Below, one piece after another: positions 45,135 through 53,941 of a stretch of DNA of 64,000 nucleotides. The notes beneath the pieces were generated by a model that was not told the origin of the DNA, did no database searches, and saw only the letters and a program-made list of their open reading frames with translations. A program made the position numbers and the translations under genes. Location: the NCBI RefSeq assembly GCF_036227565.1, contig NZ_CP109460.1, positions 2,480,001 through 2,544,000 on the forward strand, read 5' to 3'. The number at the start of each line of letters is the position of its first letter. Within the stretch, counting starts at the first letter, position 1. This stretch comes from Streptomyces sp. NBC_01454. Its GTDB lineage: Bacteria; Actinomycetota; Actinomycetes; Streptomycetales; Streptomycetaceae.

Positions 45135-46849
45135 TCGTCAATGAGCCTGTCCCCGACACCTTCGAGGACACCCCGGCGAAGGACCGCGATCCCGACTGGT
45201 TCAAACGGGCCGTCTTCTACGAAGTCCTGGTGCGCTCGTTCCAGGACAGCAATGGCGACGGCATCGGCGACCTCAAGGGCATCACGGCCAAGCTCGACTA
45301 TCTGCAATGGCTGGGGGTGGACTGTCTCTGGCTGCCGCCGTTCTTCACCTCACCGCTGCGGGACGGCGGTTACGACGTCGCCGACTACACCGCGGTGCTC
45401 CCCGAATTCGGAGATCTGGCGGACTTCGTCGAATTCGTGGACGCCGCCCACCACCGCGGCATGCGGGTCATCATCGACATGGTGATGAACCACACCAGCG
45501 ATCAGCACCCGTGGTTCCAGGAGTCGCGCGCCGACCCCGAGGGGCCGTACGGCGACTATTACATGTGGGCCGACGACGACAAGCAGTACGCCGACGCCCG
45601 CATCATCTTCGTCGACACCGAGGCCTCCAACTGGACCTTCGACCCGGTGCGCAAGCAGTACTACTGGCACCGTTTCTTCTCCCACCAGCCGGACCTCAAC
45701 TACGAGAACCCGGCGGTCCAGGAGGAGATGATCTCCGCCCTGCGCTTCTGGCTGGACCTGGGGATCGACGGCTTCCGGCTGGACGCGGTGCCCTACCTCT
45801 ACGCCGAAGAGGGCACCAACTGCGAGAATCTGCCCGCCTCGCACGCCTTCCTCAAGCGGGTCCGCGCGGAAATCGACGCGCACTATCCGGACACGGTGCT
45901 GCTGGCCGAGGCCAATCAGTGGCCGGAGGACGTCGTCGACTACTTCGGCGATTACGGCGTCGGCGGCGACGAATGCCATATGGCGTTCCATTTCCCGGTC
46001 ATGCCGCGGATCTTCATGGCGGTACGCCGCGAATCGCGCTATCCGGTGTCGGAGATCCTCGCCAAGACCCCGGCGATTCCGTCCGGCTGCCAGTGGGGCG
46101 TCTTCCTGCGCAACCACGACGAGCTGACCCTCGAAATGGTCACGGACGAAGAACGCGACTACATGTACGCGGAATACGCCAAGGACCCGCGGATGCGCGC
46201 CAATATCGGCATCCGCCGGCGGCTGGCCCCGCTGCTCGACAACGACCGCAATCAGATCGAGCTCTTCACCGCTCTGCTGCTGTCGCTGCCCGGCTCGCCG
46301 ATCCTCTATTACGGCGACGAGATCGGGATGGGCGACAACATCTGGCTCGGCGACCGGGACGCGGTGCGCACCCCGATGCAGTGGACGCCCGACCGCAACG
46401 CCGGCTTCTCCTCCTGCGACCCCGGCCGGCTCTTCCTGCCGACCATCATGGATCCGGTCTACGGCTACCAGGTCACCAACGTCGAGGCCGCGATGAGTTC
46501 GCCGTCCTCGCTGCTGCACTGGACCCGCCGGATGATCGAGATCCGCAAGCAGAACCCGGCGTTCGGGCTCGGCAGCTACACCGAGCTGTCCTCCAGCAAT
46601 CCGGCGGTGCTGGCCTTCCTGCGGGAGGCACCGGGCACCGGCGGCGCGGACGACGACCTGGTGCTGTGCGTGCACAACTTCTCGCGCTTCGCCCAGCCCA
46701 CGGAGCTGGATCTGCGGGCGTTCAGCGGCCGCCATCCGGTGGAGCTCATCGGCGGGGTCCGCTTCCCGGCCGTCGGGGAGCTGCCGTATCTGCTGACCCT
46801 CGCGGGCCACGGCTTCTACTGGTTCCGGCTGCGCAGAAACTCCGGGTGA
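45131..46849 (+). CDS. treS: Trehalose synthase (maltose alpha-D-glucosyltransferase)
   Basis: A 572-residue GH13_16 enzyme interconverting trehalose and maltose. The start '[20 protein letters not shown]' and active-site residues Asp in '[16 protein letters not shown]', Glu in '[11 protein letters not shown]' and Asp in '[11 protein letters not shown]' are typical. I use the TTG at 45131, which overlaps the glgE stop and has GGAGGG 8 bases upstream; the family N terminus is variable, so GTC/ATG alternatives downstream cannot be excluded. There is no fused maltokinase domain. A terminator pair follows, separating it from pep2. Confidence 0.95.
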   Translation: MIVNEPVPDTFEDTPAKDRDPDWFKRAVFYEVLVRSFQDSNGDGIGDLKGITAKLDYLQWLGVDCLWLPPFFTSPLRDGGYDVADYTAVLPEFGDLADFVEFVDAAHHRGMRVIIDMVMNHTSDQHPWFQESRADPEGPYGDYYMWADDDKQYADARIIFVDTEASNWTFDPVRKQYYWHRFFSHQPDLNYENPAVQEEMISALRFWLDLGIDGFRLDAVPYLYAEEGTNCENLPASHAFLKRVRAEIDAHYPDTVLLAEANQWPEDVVDYFGDYGVGGDECHMAFHFPVMPRIFMAVRRESRYPVSEILAKTPAIPSGCQWGVFLRNHDELTLEMVTDEERDYMYAEYAKDPRMRANIGIRRRLAPLLDNDRNQIELFTALLLSLPGSPILYYGDEIGMGDNIWLGDRDAVRTPMQWTPDRNAGFSSCDPGRLFLPTIMDPVYGYQVTNVEAAMSSPSSLLHWTRRMIEIRKQNPAFGLGSYTELSSSNPAVLAFLREAPGTGGADDDLVLCVHNFSRFAQPTELDLRAFSGRHPVELIGGVRFPAVGELPYLLTLAGHGFYWFRLRRNSG

Positions 46850-46851
46850 CG

Positions 46852-46873
46852 CCCGTGCCCGACCGGGCACGGG
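46852..46873 (+). terminator. Hairpin after treS (first of two)
   Basis: CCCGTGCCC and GGGCACGGG form a perfect 9-bp stem with a 4-base loop, 2 bases after the stop. Confidence 0.65.
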
Positions 46874-46884
46874 TGCCCAGAACC

Positions 46885-46924
46885 ACGCCCGTACGCGGCC
46901 ACCTGGCGCGTACGGGCGTTTTTT
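46885..46924 (+). terminator. Strong intrinsic terminator after treS
   Basis: A perfect 13-bp stem (46885-46897 with 46907-46919) has a 9-base loop and runs directly into six T residues (46919-46924). This is the only classical T-tailed terminator noticed in the window. Confidence 0.92.
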
Positions 46925-47174
46925 GACCTTTCGCTCGGGCAGCCTCCCTATTACCGCGCGGGCCGGGTGAGCCTCGTCGGTCCCCCGGCTCGGGAGGGGG
47001 ACACCGCGCAGCGGAGCAGCACGGGCCCACCATCCGCTGCCATAGGGAAGCTCTCGCACGATGGCCTCCCGGACTCCGTCTGGGGGTACCCCCACCGCGC
47101 CGCCGCACAGTCAAGGCCGCATTCCGGGACACTTGGCCCTATATGTCGTGTGCCCGGGGAAAGGACGCGACGCC
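46925..47174. other. Intergenic region upstream of pep2
   Basis: It contains a 14-bp palindrome TGGGGGTACCCCCA (47091-47104), of a type frequent between Streptomyces genes, and presumably the pep2 promoter. No gene was seen; the frame upstream of ATG 47175 is open but has no supporting features. Confidence 0.45.
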
Positions 47175-48686
47175 ATGTCGGACACCGCCTCGACCCGTGC
47201 CACCCGAAACACCCCTGACCGCCGCCCGCTCACCGCCGCACCCGATCTGCTCTCCTCGCTGGCCGCCCTGCTCGCCGCATGGGTGCCACGCCAGCGCTGG
47301 TTCGCCGGCAAGGGACGGATGGTCACCGGCTTCGCGCTGCTCTCGGCGACCGAGCTGCTGCCGTGCACCGCCGAGGGCGGCGCTCCGGGCCTGCTGCATC
47401 TGCTCGTCCGCGCCCAGCAGAGCGCCCCGCCGAGCCGTACCCCGGCCGGCGGCGACTGCTATCAGCTCCTGCTGGGGGTGCATCCGGCGCCGCCGCCGCA
47501 GCTGGCGCCCGCGGCGATCGGGCGCCCCGCCGGCGGCCCGCTCGCCGGCCGCACGGTCTACGACGCGCTGCTCGACCAGCGGCTGTGCGGGCTGCTGCTG
47601 GAGCGGCTGCGGGTACCGGGCCGGCTCGGCGCGCTGCGCTTCTGCCGCGAGCCGGATGCCGTCATCCCCTCCGGGCTGACCGGCCGGCCGATCGCCGTCG
47701 AGCAGTCCAACTCCTCGATCGTGTACGGCGATTCCTTCATCCTGAAGGTCTTCCGGCGGATCGAGCCGGGCATCAACCCGGATCTGGAGCTGCCCCGGGC
47801 GCTGGCGGACGCCAAGTGCGCGCGGGTGCCGGCGCCCGCGGCGTGGTTCGAGGCGCCGGCCGTGGAGGAGGGCGGCGAGGCGACCACACTGGGTGTGCTC
47901 CAGCCGTTCCTGCCCGGCTCGGCGGACGGCTGGCAGCTCGCGCTCAACGCGCTGGCGGTGCGGGCCGACTTCAGCGGCTCGGCGCGCGCACTGGGCCATG
48001 CCACGGCGGAAGTGCACACCGCGCTCGCCCAGACCCTGCCGGTCACCGAGCTGCGCCGCCCGCAGCTCGAAGAGATCGCCGCCCGGATGAACGAGCGGCT
48101 GACGGCCACCGCGCGCGCCGTGCCCGTGCTGCAGCCCTACCGCGCCCGGCTGCGTACCGCCTTCGACGCGCTGGCCACGCTGGGCCGCGACGGCCGCGGC
48201 TGGGCCGCCCAGCGCATCCACGGCGATCTGCATCTGGGCCAGACACTGCGCTCCGCCGACGAGGGGCGCTGGTCGCTGATCGACTTCGAGGGGGAGCCGG
48301 CCCGCCCGCTGGCCGAGCGGCGCCGGCTGCAGCCGGCGGTGCGCGATGTCGCGGCGATGCTGCGCTCCTTCGACTACGCCGCGCGCAGCGGACCGGCCGG
48401 CGGCGACCCCTGGTCGCTGGACTGGGCGCGCCGTACCCGCGACGCCTACTGCCTGGGCTACGCGGAGGCCGGCGGGCTCGATCCGCGCTCCGCACCCGAA
48501 CTGATGCGCGCCTACGAGACCGACAAGGCCGTCTACGAGGTGCTCTACGAGGCCCGGCACCGGCCCGACTGGCTGTCCGTCCCGATGGCCGCCATCCGGC
48601 GGCTGGCCGCGTGCGGCGAGCCGGCCGTGGGGGCGGACGGGCTCCCCGGCGCGTCCCGGTCCGCCGGGTCCGACGGCCGGGGGTGA
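47175..48686 (+). CDS. pep2: Maltokinase (maltose-1-phosphate-forming)
   Basis: A 503-residue kinase with an aminoglycoside-phosphotransferase-like fold that phosphorylates maltose to alpha-maltose-1-phosphate with ATP. An N-terminal cap region ('[13 protein letters not shown]') is typical of Mak/Pep2. Kinase motifs are '[20 protein letters not shown]' (ATP-binding Lys), the catalytic loop '[12 protein letters not shown]' and the metal Asp in '[12 protein letters not shown]'. The ATG at 47175 is preceded by AAAGGA about 10 bases away; the frame is open further upstream, but without conserved sequence. It lies between the treS terminator and glgB, so it is transcribed with glgB rather than with treS. 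Confidence 0.94.
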   Translation: MSDTASTRATRNTPDRRPLTAAPDLLSSLAALLAAWVPRQRWFAGKGRMVTGFALLSATELLPCTAEGGAPGLLHLLVRAQQSAPPSRTPAGGDCYQLLLGVHPAPPPQLAPAAIGRPAGGPLAGRTVYDALLDQRLCGLLLERLRVPGRLGALRFCREPDAVIPSGLTGRPIAVEQSNSSIVYGDSFILKVFRRIEPGINPDLELPRALADAKCARVPAPAAWFEAPAVEEGGEATTLGVLQPFLPGSADGWQLALNALAVRADFSGSARALGHATAEVHTALAQTLPVTELRRPQLEEIAARMNERLTATARAVPVLQPYRARLRTAFDALATLGRDGRGWAAQRIHGDLHLGQTLRSADEGRWSLIDFEGEPARPLAERRRLQPAVRDVAAMLRSFDYAARSGPAGGDPWSLDWARRTRDAYCLGYAEAGGLDPRSAPELMRAYETDKAVYEVLYEARHRPDWLSVPMAAIRRLAACGEPAVGADGLPGASRSAGSDGRG

Positions 48687-48768
48687 GAGGCCGCCGACGA
48701 ACCGCCGCACCGCTGCCCGTACGCCCCGCCGAGATCCGACCGCTGCCCCGCCCCGAGGAGGCCCTCCC

Positions 48769-51228
48769 GTGACCGCCCGCCCGCCGTCCCCCCCGCACTC
48801 CCCCGACCCCGCGCCCGACCGGGGCGCGACCGACGACCGTACGGCGGGGCTCTCCGGCCGCCCGGCGACGCCCCGCCCGCCGTCCGCCGAAGGTCTGACG
48901 ACCACTCAGGAATCCACCGGCGGCACCCCCGCCGCCCGGCCGCCCCTGGCCCCCCGCACGGCCCCGGCGCCCGGACGGGCCGAGGGCCCCCCGGCCACCT
49001 TCCGCGCGGGGCGGCCGGCGGGCGGCGGGCACGGGGTCCGGGCCGCCGCCCCGCTGTCCGACGAGGACCGCGACCGGCTGCTGGGCGGCACCCATCACGA
49101 CCCGCACGGGCTGCTGGGCGCCCACCCCGTACGCGGCGGACTGCTCATCCGGGTCCTGCGGCCGTGCGCGAAGAGCGTCACCGTTCTGGCCAAGGGCCTG
49201 CGCGCCGCTCTGCACACCGAGGGCGAGGGACTGTTCGCGGGGGTGCTGCCGCTGACCACCGTCCCGGACTACGAGCTGCTGGTCGACTACGGCGACCATG
49301 CCGCGACCGTGCACGACCCCTACCGCTTCCTGCCCGCGCTCGGCGAGCTGGATCTGCATCTGTTCGGCGAGGGGCGGCACGAGCAGCTGTGGCAGGCCCT
49401 CGGCGCGCGGATCATGGACCACCAGGGGGCGTTGGGCACCCGCTTCACCGTCTGGGCGCCCAATGCCCGGGGCGTCCGGGTCGTCGGCGACTTCAACTGC
49501 TGGGACGGCACCGGCCACCCGATGCGGTCGCTGGGCTCCTCGGGCGTCTGGGAGCTCTTCCTGCCGGGCGTCGGCGAGGGTGAGCTGTACAAATTCGAGA
49601 TCACCCGGCCGGACGGCACCAGGACCGTCCGCGCCGACCCGATGGCCCGGCGGACCGAGTGCCCGCCCGCCACCGCCTCGGTCGTGGACGCCGCGCACCA
49701 CCGCTGGACGGACGACGACTGGATGGCCCGGCGCGGCGAGCGGCCCGTGCACCAGGCGCCGTTCTCCGTCTACGAGGTGCATCTCCCCTCCTGGCGGCCC
49801 GGACTGACCTACCGTCAGCTGGCGTTGCAGCTCCCCGCCTACGTCAAGGACCTGGGCTTCACCCACGTCGAGCTCATGCCGGTGTGTGAGCACCCCTTCG
49901 GGGGCTCCTGGGGCTATCAGGTCACCGGGTTCTACGCGCCCACCGCCCGGATGGGCACCCCGGACGACTTCCGGCAGCTGGTCGACGCGCTGCACCGGGC
50001 CGGCATCGGCGTCCTGATGGACTGGGTGCCGGCGCACTTCCCCCGTGACGACTGGGCGCTGGCCGAGTTCGACGGCCGGCCGCTCTACGAGCACCAGGAT
50101 CCGGCGCGGGCCGCGCACCCGGACTGGGGCACCCTGGAGTTCGACTACGGCCGCACCGAGGTCCGTAACTTCCTGGTCGCCAACGCCGTGTACTGGTGCG
50201 AGGAGTTCCACATCGACGGCCTGCGGGTCGACGCGGTCGCCTCGATGCTCTACCTCGACTACTCGCGCGAGGAGGGCGGCTGGACGCCGAACGTCCACGG
50301 CGGCCGGGAGGACCTCGACGCGGTCGCCTTCCTCCAGGAGATGAACGCGACGGTCTACCGCCGCTGCCCCGGTGTCGTCACCATCGCCGAGGAGTCCACG
50401 GCCTGGGACGGCGTCACCCGCGCCACGCATCATGCGGGGCCCGGCGGCTTCGGCGGTCTGGGCTTCGGCCTGAAGTGGAACATGGGCTGGATGCACGACT
50501 CCCTGGGCTATGTCGCCAAGGAGCCGGTGCACCGCAAGTACCACCACGGCGAGATGACCTTCTCCATGATCTACGCCTACTCCGAGAACTATGTGCTGCC
50601 GATCTCCCACGACGAGGTGGTGCACGGCAAGCGGGCGCTGGTGTCGAAGATGCCCGGTGACTGGTGGCAGCAGCGCGCCAATCACCGCGCCTACCTCGGC
50701 TTCATGTGGGCCCACCCCGGCAAGCAACTCCTCTTCATGGGGCAGGAGTTCGCCCAGGGTGCGGAGTGGGCCGAGAGCCACGGACCGGACTGGTGGCTGC
50801 TCGACCCCTCCTACGAGGCGGAGGCGGACCACCGGGGTGTGCGCGATCTGGTCCGCGCGCTGAACCGCCATTACGCCGCCGCGCCCGCGCTGTGGGAACG
50901 CGACACGGACCCGGCCGGCTTCTCCTGGATCGACGGCGACGCGCGCGAGGACAACGTCTTCTCCTTCCTGCGCTTCGCCGCCGACGGCTCCCCCCTGGTC
51001 TCGGTCACCAACTTCTCCCCCGTCGTCCGCCACACCTACCGGCTCGGCGTCCCCGACCACGTCCCCGCCTGGCGCGAGGTCCTCAACACCGACGACCCGC
51101 GCTACGGCGGCAGCGGCGTCACCAACCCCGATCCCCTGACGGCGGAACCGGTCCCCTGGAACGGCCGCGCCGCCTCCGTCACACCGGTGCTGCCCCCCTT
51201 GGCCACCGTCTGGCTACGCCCCCTCTGA
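48769..51228 (+). CDS. glgB: 1,4-alpha-glucan branching enzyme
   Basis: An 819-residue GH13_9 enzyme that makes alpha-1,6 branches in glycogen or the GlgE product. A Pro/Ala-rich, apparently disordered N-terminal extension (about 85 residues) precedes the N1 domain, CBM48 ('[20 protein letters not shown]') and the barrel. Catalytic residues are Asp in '[15 protein letters not shown]', Glu in '[12 protein letters not shown]' and Asp in '[12 protein letters not shown]'. The GTG start has AGGAGG upstream, 82 bases after pep2. The extension makes it longer than E. coli GlgB (about 730). It completes the GlgE pathway set. Confidence 0.97.
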   Translation: MTARPPSPPHSPDPAPDRGATDDRTAGLSGRPATPRPPSAEGLTTTQESTGGTPAARPPLAPRTAPAPGRAEGPPATFRAGRPAGGGHGVRAAAPLSDEDRDRLLGGTHHDPHGLLGAHPVRGGLLIRVLRPCAKSVTVLAKGLRAALHTEGEGLFAGVLPLTTVPDYELLVDYGDHAATVHDPYRFLPALGELDLHLFGEGRHEQLWQALGARIMDHQGALGTRFTVWAPNARGVRVVGDFNCWDGTGHPMRSLGSSGVWELFLPGVGEGELYKFEITRPDGTRTVRADPMARRTECPPATASVVDAAHHRWTDDDWMARRGERPVHQAPFSVYEVHLPSWRPGLTYRQLALQLPAYVKDLGFTHVELMPVCEHPFGGSWGYQVTGFYAPTARMGTPDDFRQLVDALHRAGIGVLMDWVPAHFPRDDWALAEFDGRPLYEHQDPARAAHPDWGTLEFDYGRTEVRNFLVANAVYWCEEFHIDGLRVDAVASMLYLDYSREEGGWTPNVHGGREDLDAVAFLQEMNATVYRRCPGVVTIAEESTAWDGVTRATHHAGPGGFGGLGFGLKWNMGWMHDSLGYVAKEPVHRKYHHGEMTFSMIYAYSENYVLPISHDEVVHGKRALVSKMPGDWWQQRANHRAYLGFMWAHPGKQLLFMGQEFAQGAEWAESHGPDWWLLDPSYEAEADHRGVRDLVRALNRHYAAAPALWERDTDPAGFSWIDGDAREDNVFSFLRFAADGSPLVSVTNFSPVVRHTYRLGVPDHVPAWREVLNTDDPRYGGSGVTNPDPLTAEPVPWNGRAASVTPVLPPLATVWLRPL

Positions 51229-51640
51229 GCACTCATGGGCGGTGCTTGTCCGATCCTTCTCCCGCTGCCGCGGCGCCCCCGCCGATCAGATCCGTCACCC
51301 AAAGCGTTATGTCTCATTCCTCCTTGTGCGCGCCCCCACGCCACCGGTCTTCGCCGGCCGCGTTTTCTCTGTCCTCCGTATGGTGACAGGGGGCACTGAC
51401 AATCGACCCGGACCGATAAAACCGCAGGTCAAAGCGGTGTGGGTGGGGGTTTGGCGGGGGGGGCGCGGCGGTGGGACGGCTGCCGCGAAGAAGGGGCGGA
51501 TGCCGCAGCTTGTGGAGGGTGGGCCCTTCGTCGTATCCGCGTCCGTCCGCCGGCTGCCCCGCCAGGTCAAGGGGAACACCGCGGACATGACGAAGGCCCC
51601 GCCCATGCGCCACGGGGGCAGCACACGGACGGGGCAGGCC
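51229..51640. other. Intergenic region with G-rich tract and damage-promoter-like sequence
   Basis: No convincing gene was seen. On the minus strand TTGTCAGTGCC (about 51392-51402) resembles the damage-promoter -35, but the -10 is poor. It is followed by AAGGAGGA and a short frame that runs into the 3' end of glgB. A G-rich tract with four G-runs lies at 51441-51475 (plus strand). This interval marks the edge of the accessory-looking island. Confidence 0.45.
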
Positions 51641-52816
51641 TCAAAGAACCCAGGAGTTGGCCGGGTCGTCCAGCCACACCCTTTCGCCGTCGGCGGTCAC
51701 GGTCAGACCGAACCGCGATGGGTCCGGCCGGCCATGGCCGTCCCACCATCGGAACGCGGCCTCCACGTCGTCCCACAGCCGGCGGGGGCCGAACTGCCAG
51801 ACGCGCGCCGTGTCCCCGTCGCGGAACATGCAGCACGCCCAGGACCGGTCACTCAGGCTGTAGAACCAGACCGGCCGGGCGCCGTCGCTCTTCTCCGCTG
51901 CGAAGTGCCAGCACTGCGACACGCGGAGCCCCAGGGCGAACCGCTCGGGGCCGAATTGCTCCCCGACGAACTCCCTTTCCGTGACGGTCGTGGACGACTC
52001 GTCGCCGTCGGCCACACTGCCCGTGACGTACTCCTTGTGGACCACGGGCGAAATCCGCTGGGACCGGAGCTTCATGAACTCCACGGGCCCGGTGAACTTC
52101 CCGGAGGCGCTCTCTCCGTCCGGCGCTACGACCAGGCGGGCCACCGCGTCACCGTGGCTGTAGTTCGTCCCCCACGGGGCCACGATGACCCCGCCGGGCC
52201 GGCACTGCTCCACCCACGCGAACGGGATGGAGCGGAGGCCGCACGTAGCAATGACCCGGTCATACGGCGCTCCCTCCGGGTAACCCTGGAACCCGTCGCC
52301 GTGGACGACGTGGAGGGGGATTCCCAGCCGCTCCACCGTCGCCATGGCGGTCGTGGCCACCGCCCGGTCCACCTCCACCGTGGTCACGCTCCCTGGCCCC
52401 GCACGGTGGGCCATGAGCAACGCATTCCAGGTAGTGGCCGTGCCGATTTCCAGGGCGTTGTGGCCCGGCTGAAGGTCCAGGTCCTGGAGCATCCGGAACA
52501 CCACGGAGGGCATGGACACGGAGCTGGTGGGAACGTGGCCGGGTTCAGCGCCAGCGTGCTTCCCGTCGTCCCACTGGGTCACGATCGGTACGTCGGAATC
52601 CGCGCACTCCTGCCACTTGGCAGGGTCGTCCGCTTTGGACACGGCCACGCTCCGGCCGGCCGCCATGTCGAATGGCCACATGAGGTCCGGCAACACGGCG
52701 GAACGGGGAACGGCCTCGTACGTGGGGACCCAGTCGGAAGAGAGGGCCCCTGAAGACATGAGGACGCGCCCCAGCCCGTCAAGGCTGGGACGCTCCTTGT
52801 GCGCGTCGGCGGTCAC
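51641..52816 (-). CDS. PIMT-like (protein-L-isoaspartate O-methyltransferase family) methyltransferase with extra C-terminal domain
   Basis: A 391-residue SAM-dependent methyltransferase. The N-terminal two thirds resemble protein-L-(iso)aspartate O-methyltransferase: 'PDLMWPFDMAAGRSVAVSK', SAM motif I 'ALEIGTATTWNALLM', acidic 'VTTVEVDRAV' and 'VIATCGLRSIPFAW'. About 130 C-terminal residues ('WFYSLSDRSWACCMF', 'DDVEAAFRWWDGHGRP') are not in housekeeping PIMTs. In actinobacteria such extended PIMTs accompany RiPP precursors. The GTG start lies 3 bases after the stop of a 40-codon gene, so the two are probably co-translated. No dehydratase, cyclase or ATP-grasp gene is near. The true substrate is unknown. 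Confidence 0.85.
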   Translation of the reverse strand: MTADAHKERPSLDGLGRVLMSSGALSSDWVPTYEAVPRSAVLPDLMWPFDMAAGRSVAVSKADDPAKWQECADSDVPIVTQWDDGKHAGAEPGHVPTSSVSMPSVVFRMLQDLDLQPGHNALEIGTATTWNALLMAHRAGPGSVTTVEVDRAVATTAMATVERLGIPLHVVHGDGFQGYPEGAPYDRVIATCGLRSIPFAWVEQCRPGGVIVAPWGTNYSHGDAVARLVVAPDGESASGKFTGPVEFMKLRSQRISPVVHKEYVTGSVADGDESSTTVTEREFVGEQFGPERFALGLRVSQCWHFAAEKSDGARPVWFYSLSDRSWACCMFRDGDTARVWQFGPRRLWDDVEAAFRWWDGHGRPDPSRFGLTVTADGERVWLDDPANSWVL

Positions 52817-52819
52817 TGC

Positions 52820-52942
52820 TCAGGCAACCTTGGGCGGGTTCGGCTGCCCCGGGCCGCCATCAGGGGACGGAGGCTGATGCGGGCCGGGGTACGGCTCCCC
52901 CGGGAGCTTGTCGCCACCGTCGTTCGCAAAGATCGTGATCAC
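52820..52942 (-). CDS. Small peptide gene (40 aa), candidate RiPP precursor
   Basis: A 40-codon frame with GTG start (complement of 52940-52942) and GGAGG 4 bases upstream. Its stop lies 3 bases before the methyltransferase start. The peptide begins hydrophobic ('VITIFAN'), then is Pro/Gly-rich with two Asp-Gly-Gly sites ('NDGGDK' and 'SPDGGPG') and ends 'PPKVA'. Asp-Gly is the sequence most prone to aspartimide formation, the product expected when a PIMT-type enzyme methylates Asp. There are no Cys, only one Ser and one Thr, so it is not a lanthipeptide precursor. The alternative is an unrelated small protein. The gene is well supported; the function is inference. Confidence 0.6.
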   Translation of the reverse strand: MITIFANDGGDKLPGEPYPGPHQPPSPDGGPGQPNPPKVA

Positions 52943-53048
52943 GTTTCCTCCAGGGTGCTCTCACCGATGGTTGACCCGGCCGGCTGCCGTAGTCCAGGGA
53001 CAGGCGGCCGGGGCCTTACCCGCCCCTGTTCCGGGGGCGGAGTCTGTG

Positions 53049-53300
53049 TCAGTCCGCGGGCGGGCCGTCAAGCTCGCCAGGCTGAGGGTGGGGCAAGCCT
53101 GCCCCCTCGTCGTCATCCGCCGTGGGACCTTCTCCGCTGTTCCCACCGCCCATGCGTCTTTCCCTTTCGCGTCGTTCTGACTTGCTGCCCGCCGGCTTGC
53201 CGTGGATGCGGTCCCGCAGCCGGGCCAACAGGTCGGTCTTTTCGGCTCGTTGCCTGCCCTGGTTTCGGTCGTCCTCGGCCACGGCACCGGTCTGTTTCAC
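53049..53300 (-). CDS. Small charged hypothetical protein
   Basis: An 83-residue hydrophilic protein with a basic middle ('LLARLRDRIHGKPAGSKSER') and an acidic, Gly/Pro-rich tail. No domain is recognised. The GTG start (complement of 53298-53300) lies 10 bases after the stop of the preceding small gene and has only a weak ribosome-binding site, so coupling is likely. It is the third small gene of a minus-strand operon that leads to the 40-aa peptide and the methyltransferase, with a 106-base gap before the peptide gene. Confidence 0.55.
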   Translation of the reverse strand: MKQTGAVAEDDRNQGRQRAEKTDLLARLRDRIHGKPAGSKSERRERERRMGGGNSGEGPTADDDEGAGLPHPQPGELDGPPAD

Positions 53301-53310
53301 TTGGTCCAGC

Positions 53311-53544
53311 TCACGGCATGCCCCGCTTGCGGGCCCGCCGGAGCTTCGCCAGGGCCTGGAGTTGTCGCCCTTCGCGCTCCGTTCCGGGTCGCAGACGGCC
53401 GTACGCCACGTACCAAGTAAGGCCCGTGGGCCGTTCCAGGCCGACCATCAGGCCCTTCACGTCTCGCACCACGGCCACCATGTCGACGTCCCGGTCAAAG
53501 ACGACGCTCCCCGTCGTGATCTGTTCGGGCAACGTGTAGAACAT
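53311..53544 (-). CDS. Small conserved-looking hypothetical protein
   Basis: A 77-residue protein: 'MFYTLPEQITTGSVVFDRDV', then a beta-rich core ('VAVVRDVKGLMVGLERP', 'LTWYVAYGRLRPGTERE') and a basic C-terminal helix ('LAKLRRARKRG'). It resembles small proteins found beside XRE-DUF397 genes in other Streptomyces (recollection, not checked). The ATG (complement of 53542-53544) has GGAGG 8 bases upstream. It lies in a tight minus-strand operon, 20 bases after the preceding gene. Function unknown. Confidence 0.65.
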   Translation of the reverse strand: MFYTLPEQITTGSVVFDRDVDMVAVVRDVKGLMVGLERPTGLTWYVAYGRLRPGTEREGRQLQALAKLRRARKRGMP

Positions 53545-53564
53545 GAGTGGTGCCTCCGTCCTGA

Positions 53565-53765
53565 TCACGCCCGTACCTCCCTTCCGTGCGGGTGGCCCGC
53601 GATCACCCCGTTGAGGCTCCGGACCTCCAGCGAACGGCCCGCCTGCCGGGCCACCTCCCGCTCCTGGCCGCAGGGTTCGCACACGTCGCACCCCGGAACC
53701 GGGACGGGCTCCCCCTTCGGGTCCGCCAGGTCACCGGTGGACGCTGAAGCTGTTCGCTCAGTCAT
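53565..53765 (-). CDS. Small CxxC protein
   Basis: A 66-residue protein with a CDVCEPC cluster near residue 26 and a C-terminal 'LNGVIAGHPHG' with histidines. It could be a small zinc-binding protein. It is the first gene of the minus-strand operon. The ATG (complement of 53763-53765) has GAGGGG upstream. It diverges from the XRE regulator gene across 176 bases, a region that must hold both promoters. Small CxxC proteins of this type are common beside XRE-DUF397 genes in Streptomyces (recollection). Function unknown. Confidence 0.65.
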   Translation of the reverse strand: MTERTASASTGDLADPKGEPVPVPGCDVCEPCGQEREVARQAGRSLEVRSLNGVIAGHPHGREVRA

Positions 53766-53941
53766 CCGAACCCCTCACTCTGTGCGGCTGGTTGGTGACA
53801 AGAGTGGGGGAGACATCGGTACCGTGGGGAGAGATTCAGCGCCCAACCTGGGCGTTGGTCAGGCTGGCATGTGCGCATGCCGTTGACCGGCTTCCACGTC
53901 GCCGCCACCGGGAGTGACCAGGTCAATGGTCAGGGGGAGTT

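Noticed and set aside
44069..46849. A 926-codon frame appearing to fuse glgE and treS
   Set aside because: The N-terminal part is a shadow of glgE in another frame; only the treS part (from 45131) is real.
51641..52942. FxLD-type lanthipeptide or ATP-grasp RiPP cluster
   Set aside because: No dehydratase, cyclase or ATP-grasp gene is present, and the 40-aa peptide lacks Cys and an FxLD motif. Only the methyltransferase resembles those systems.
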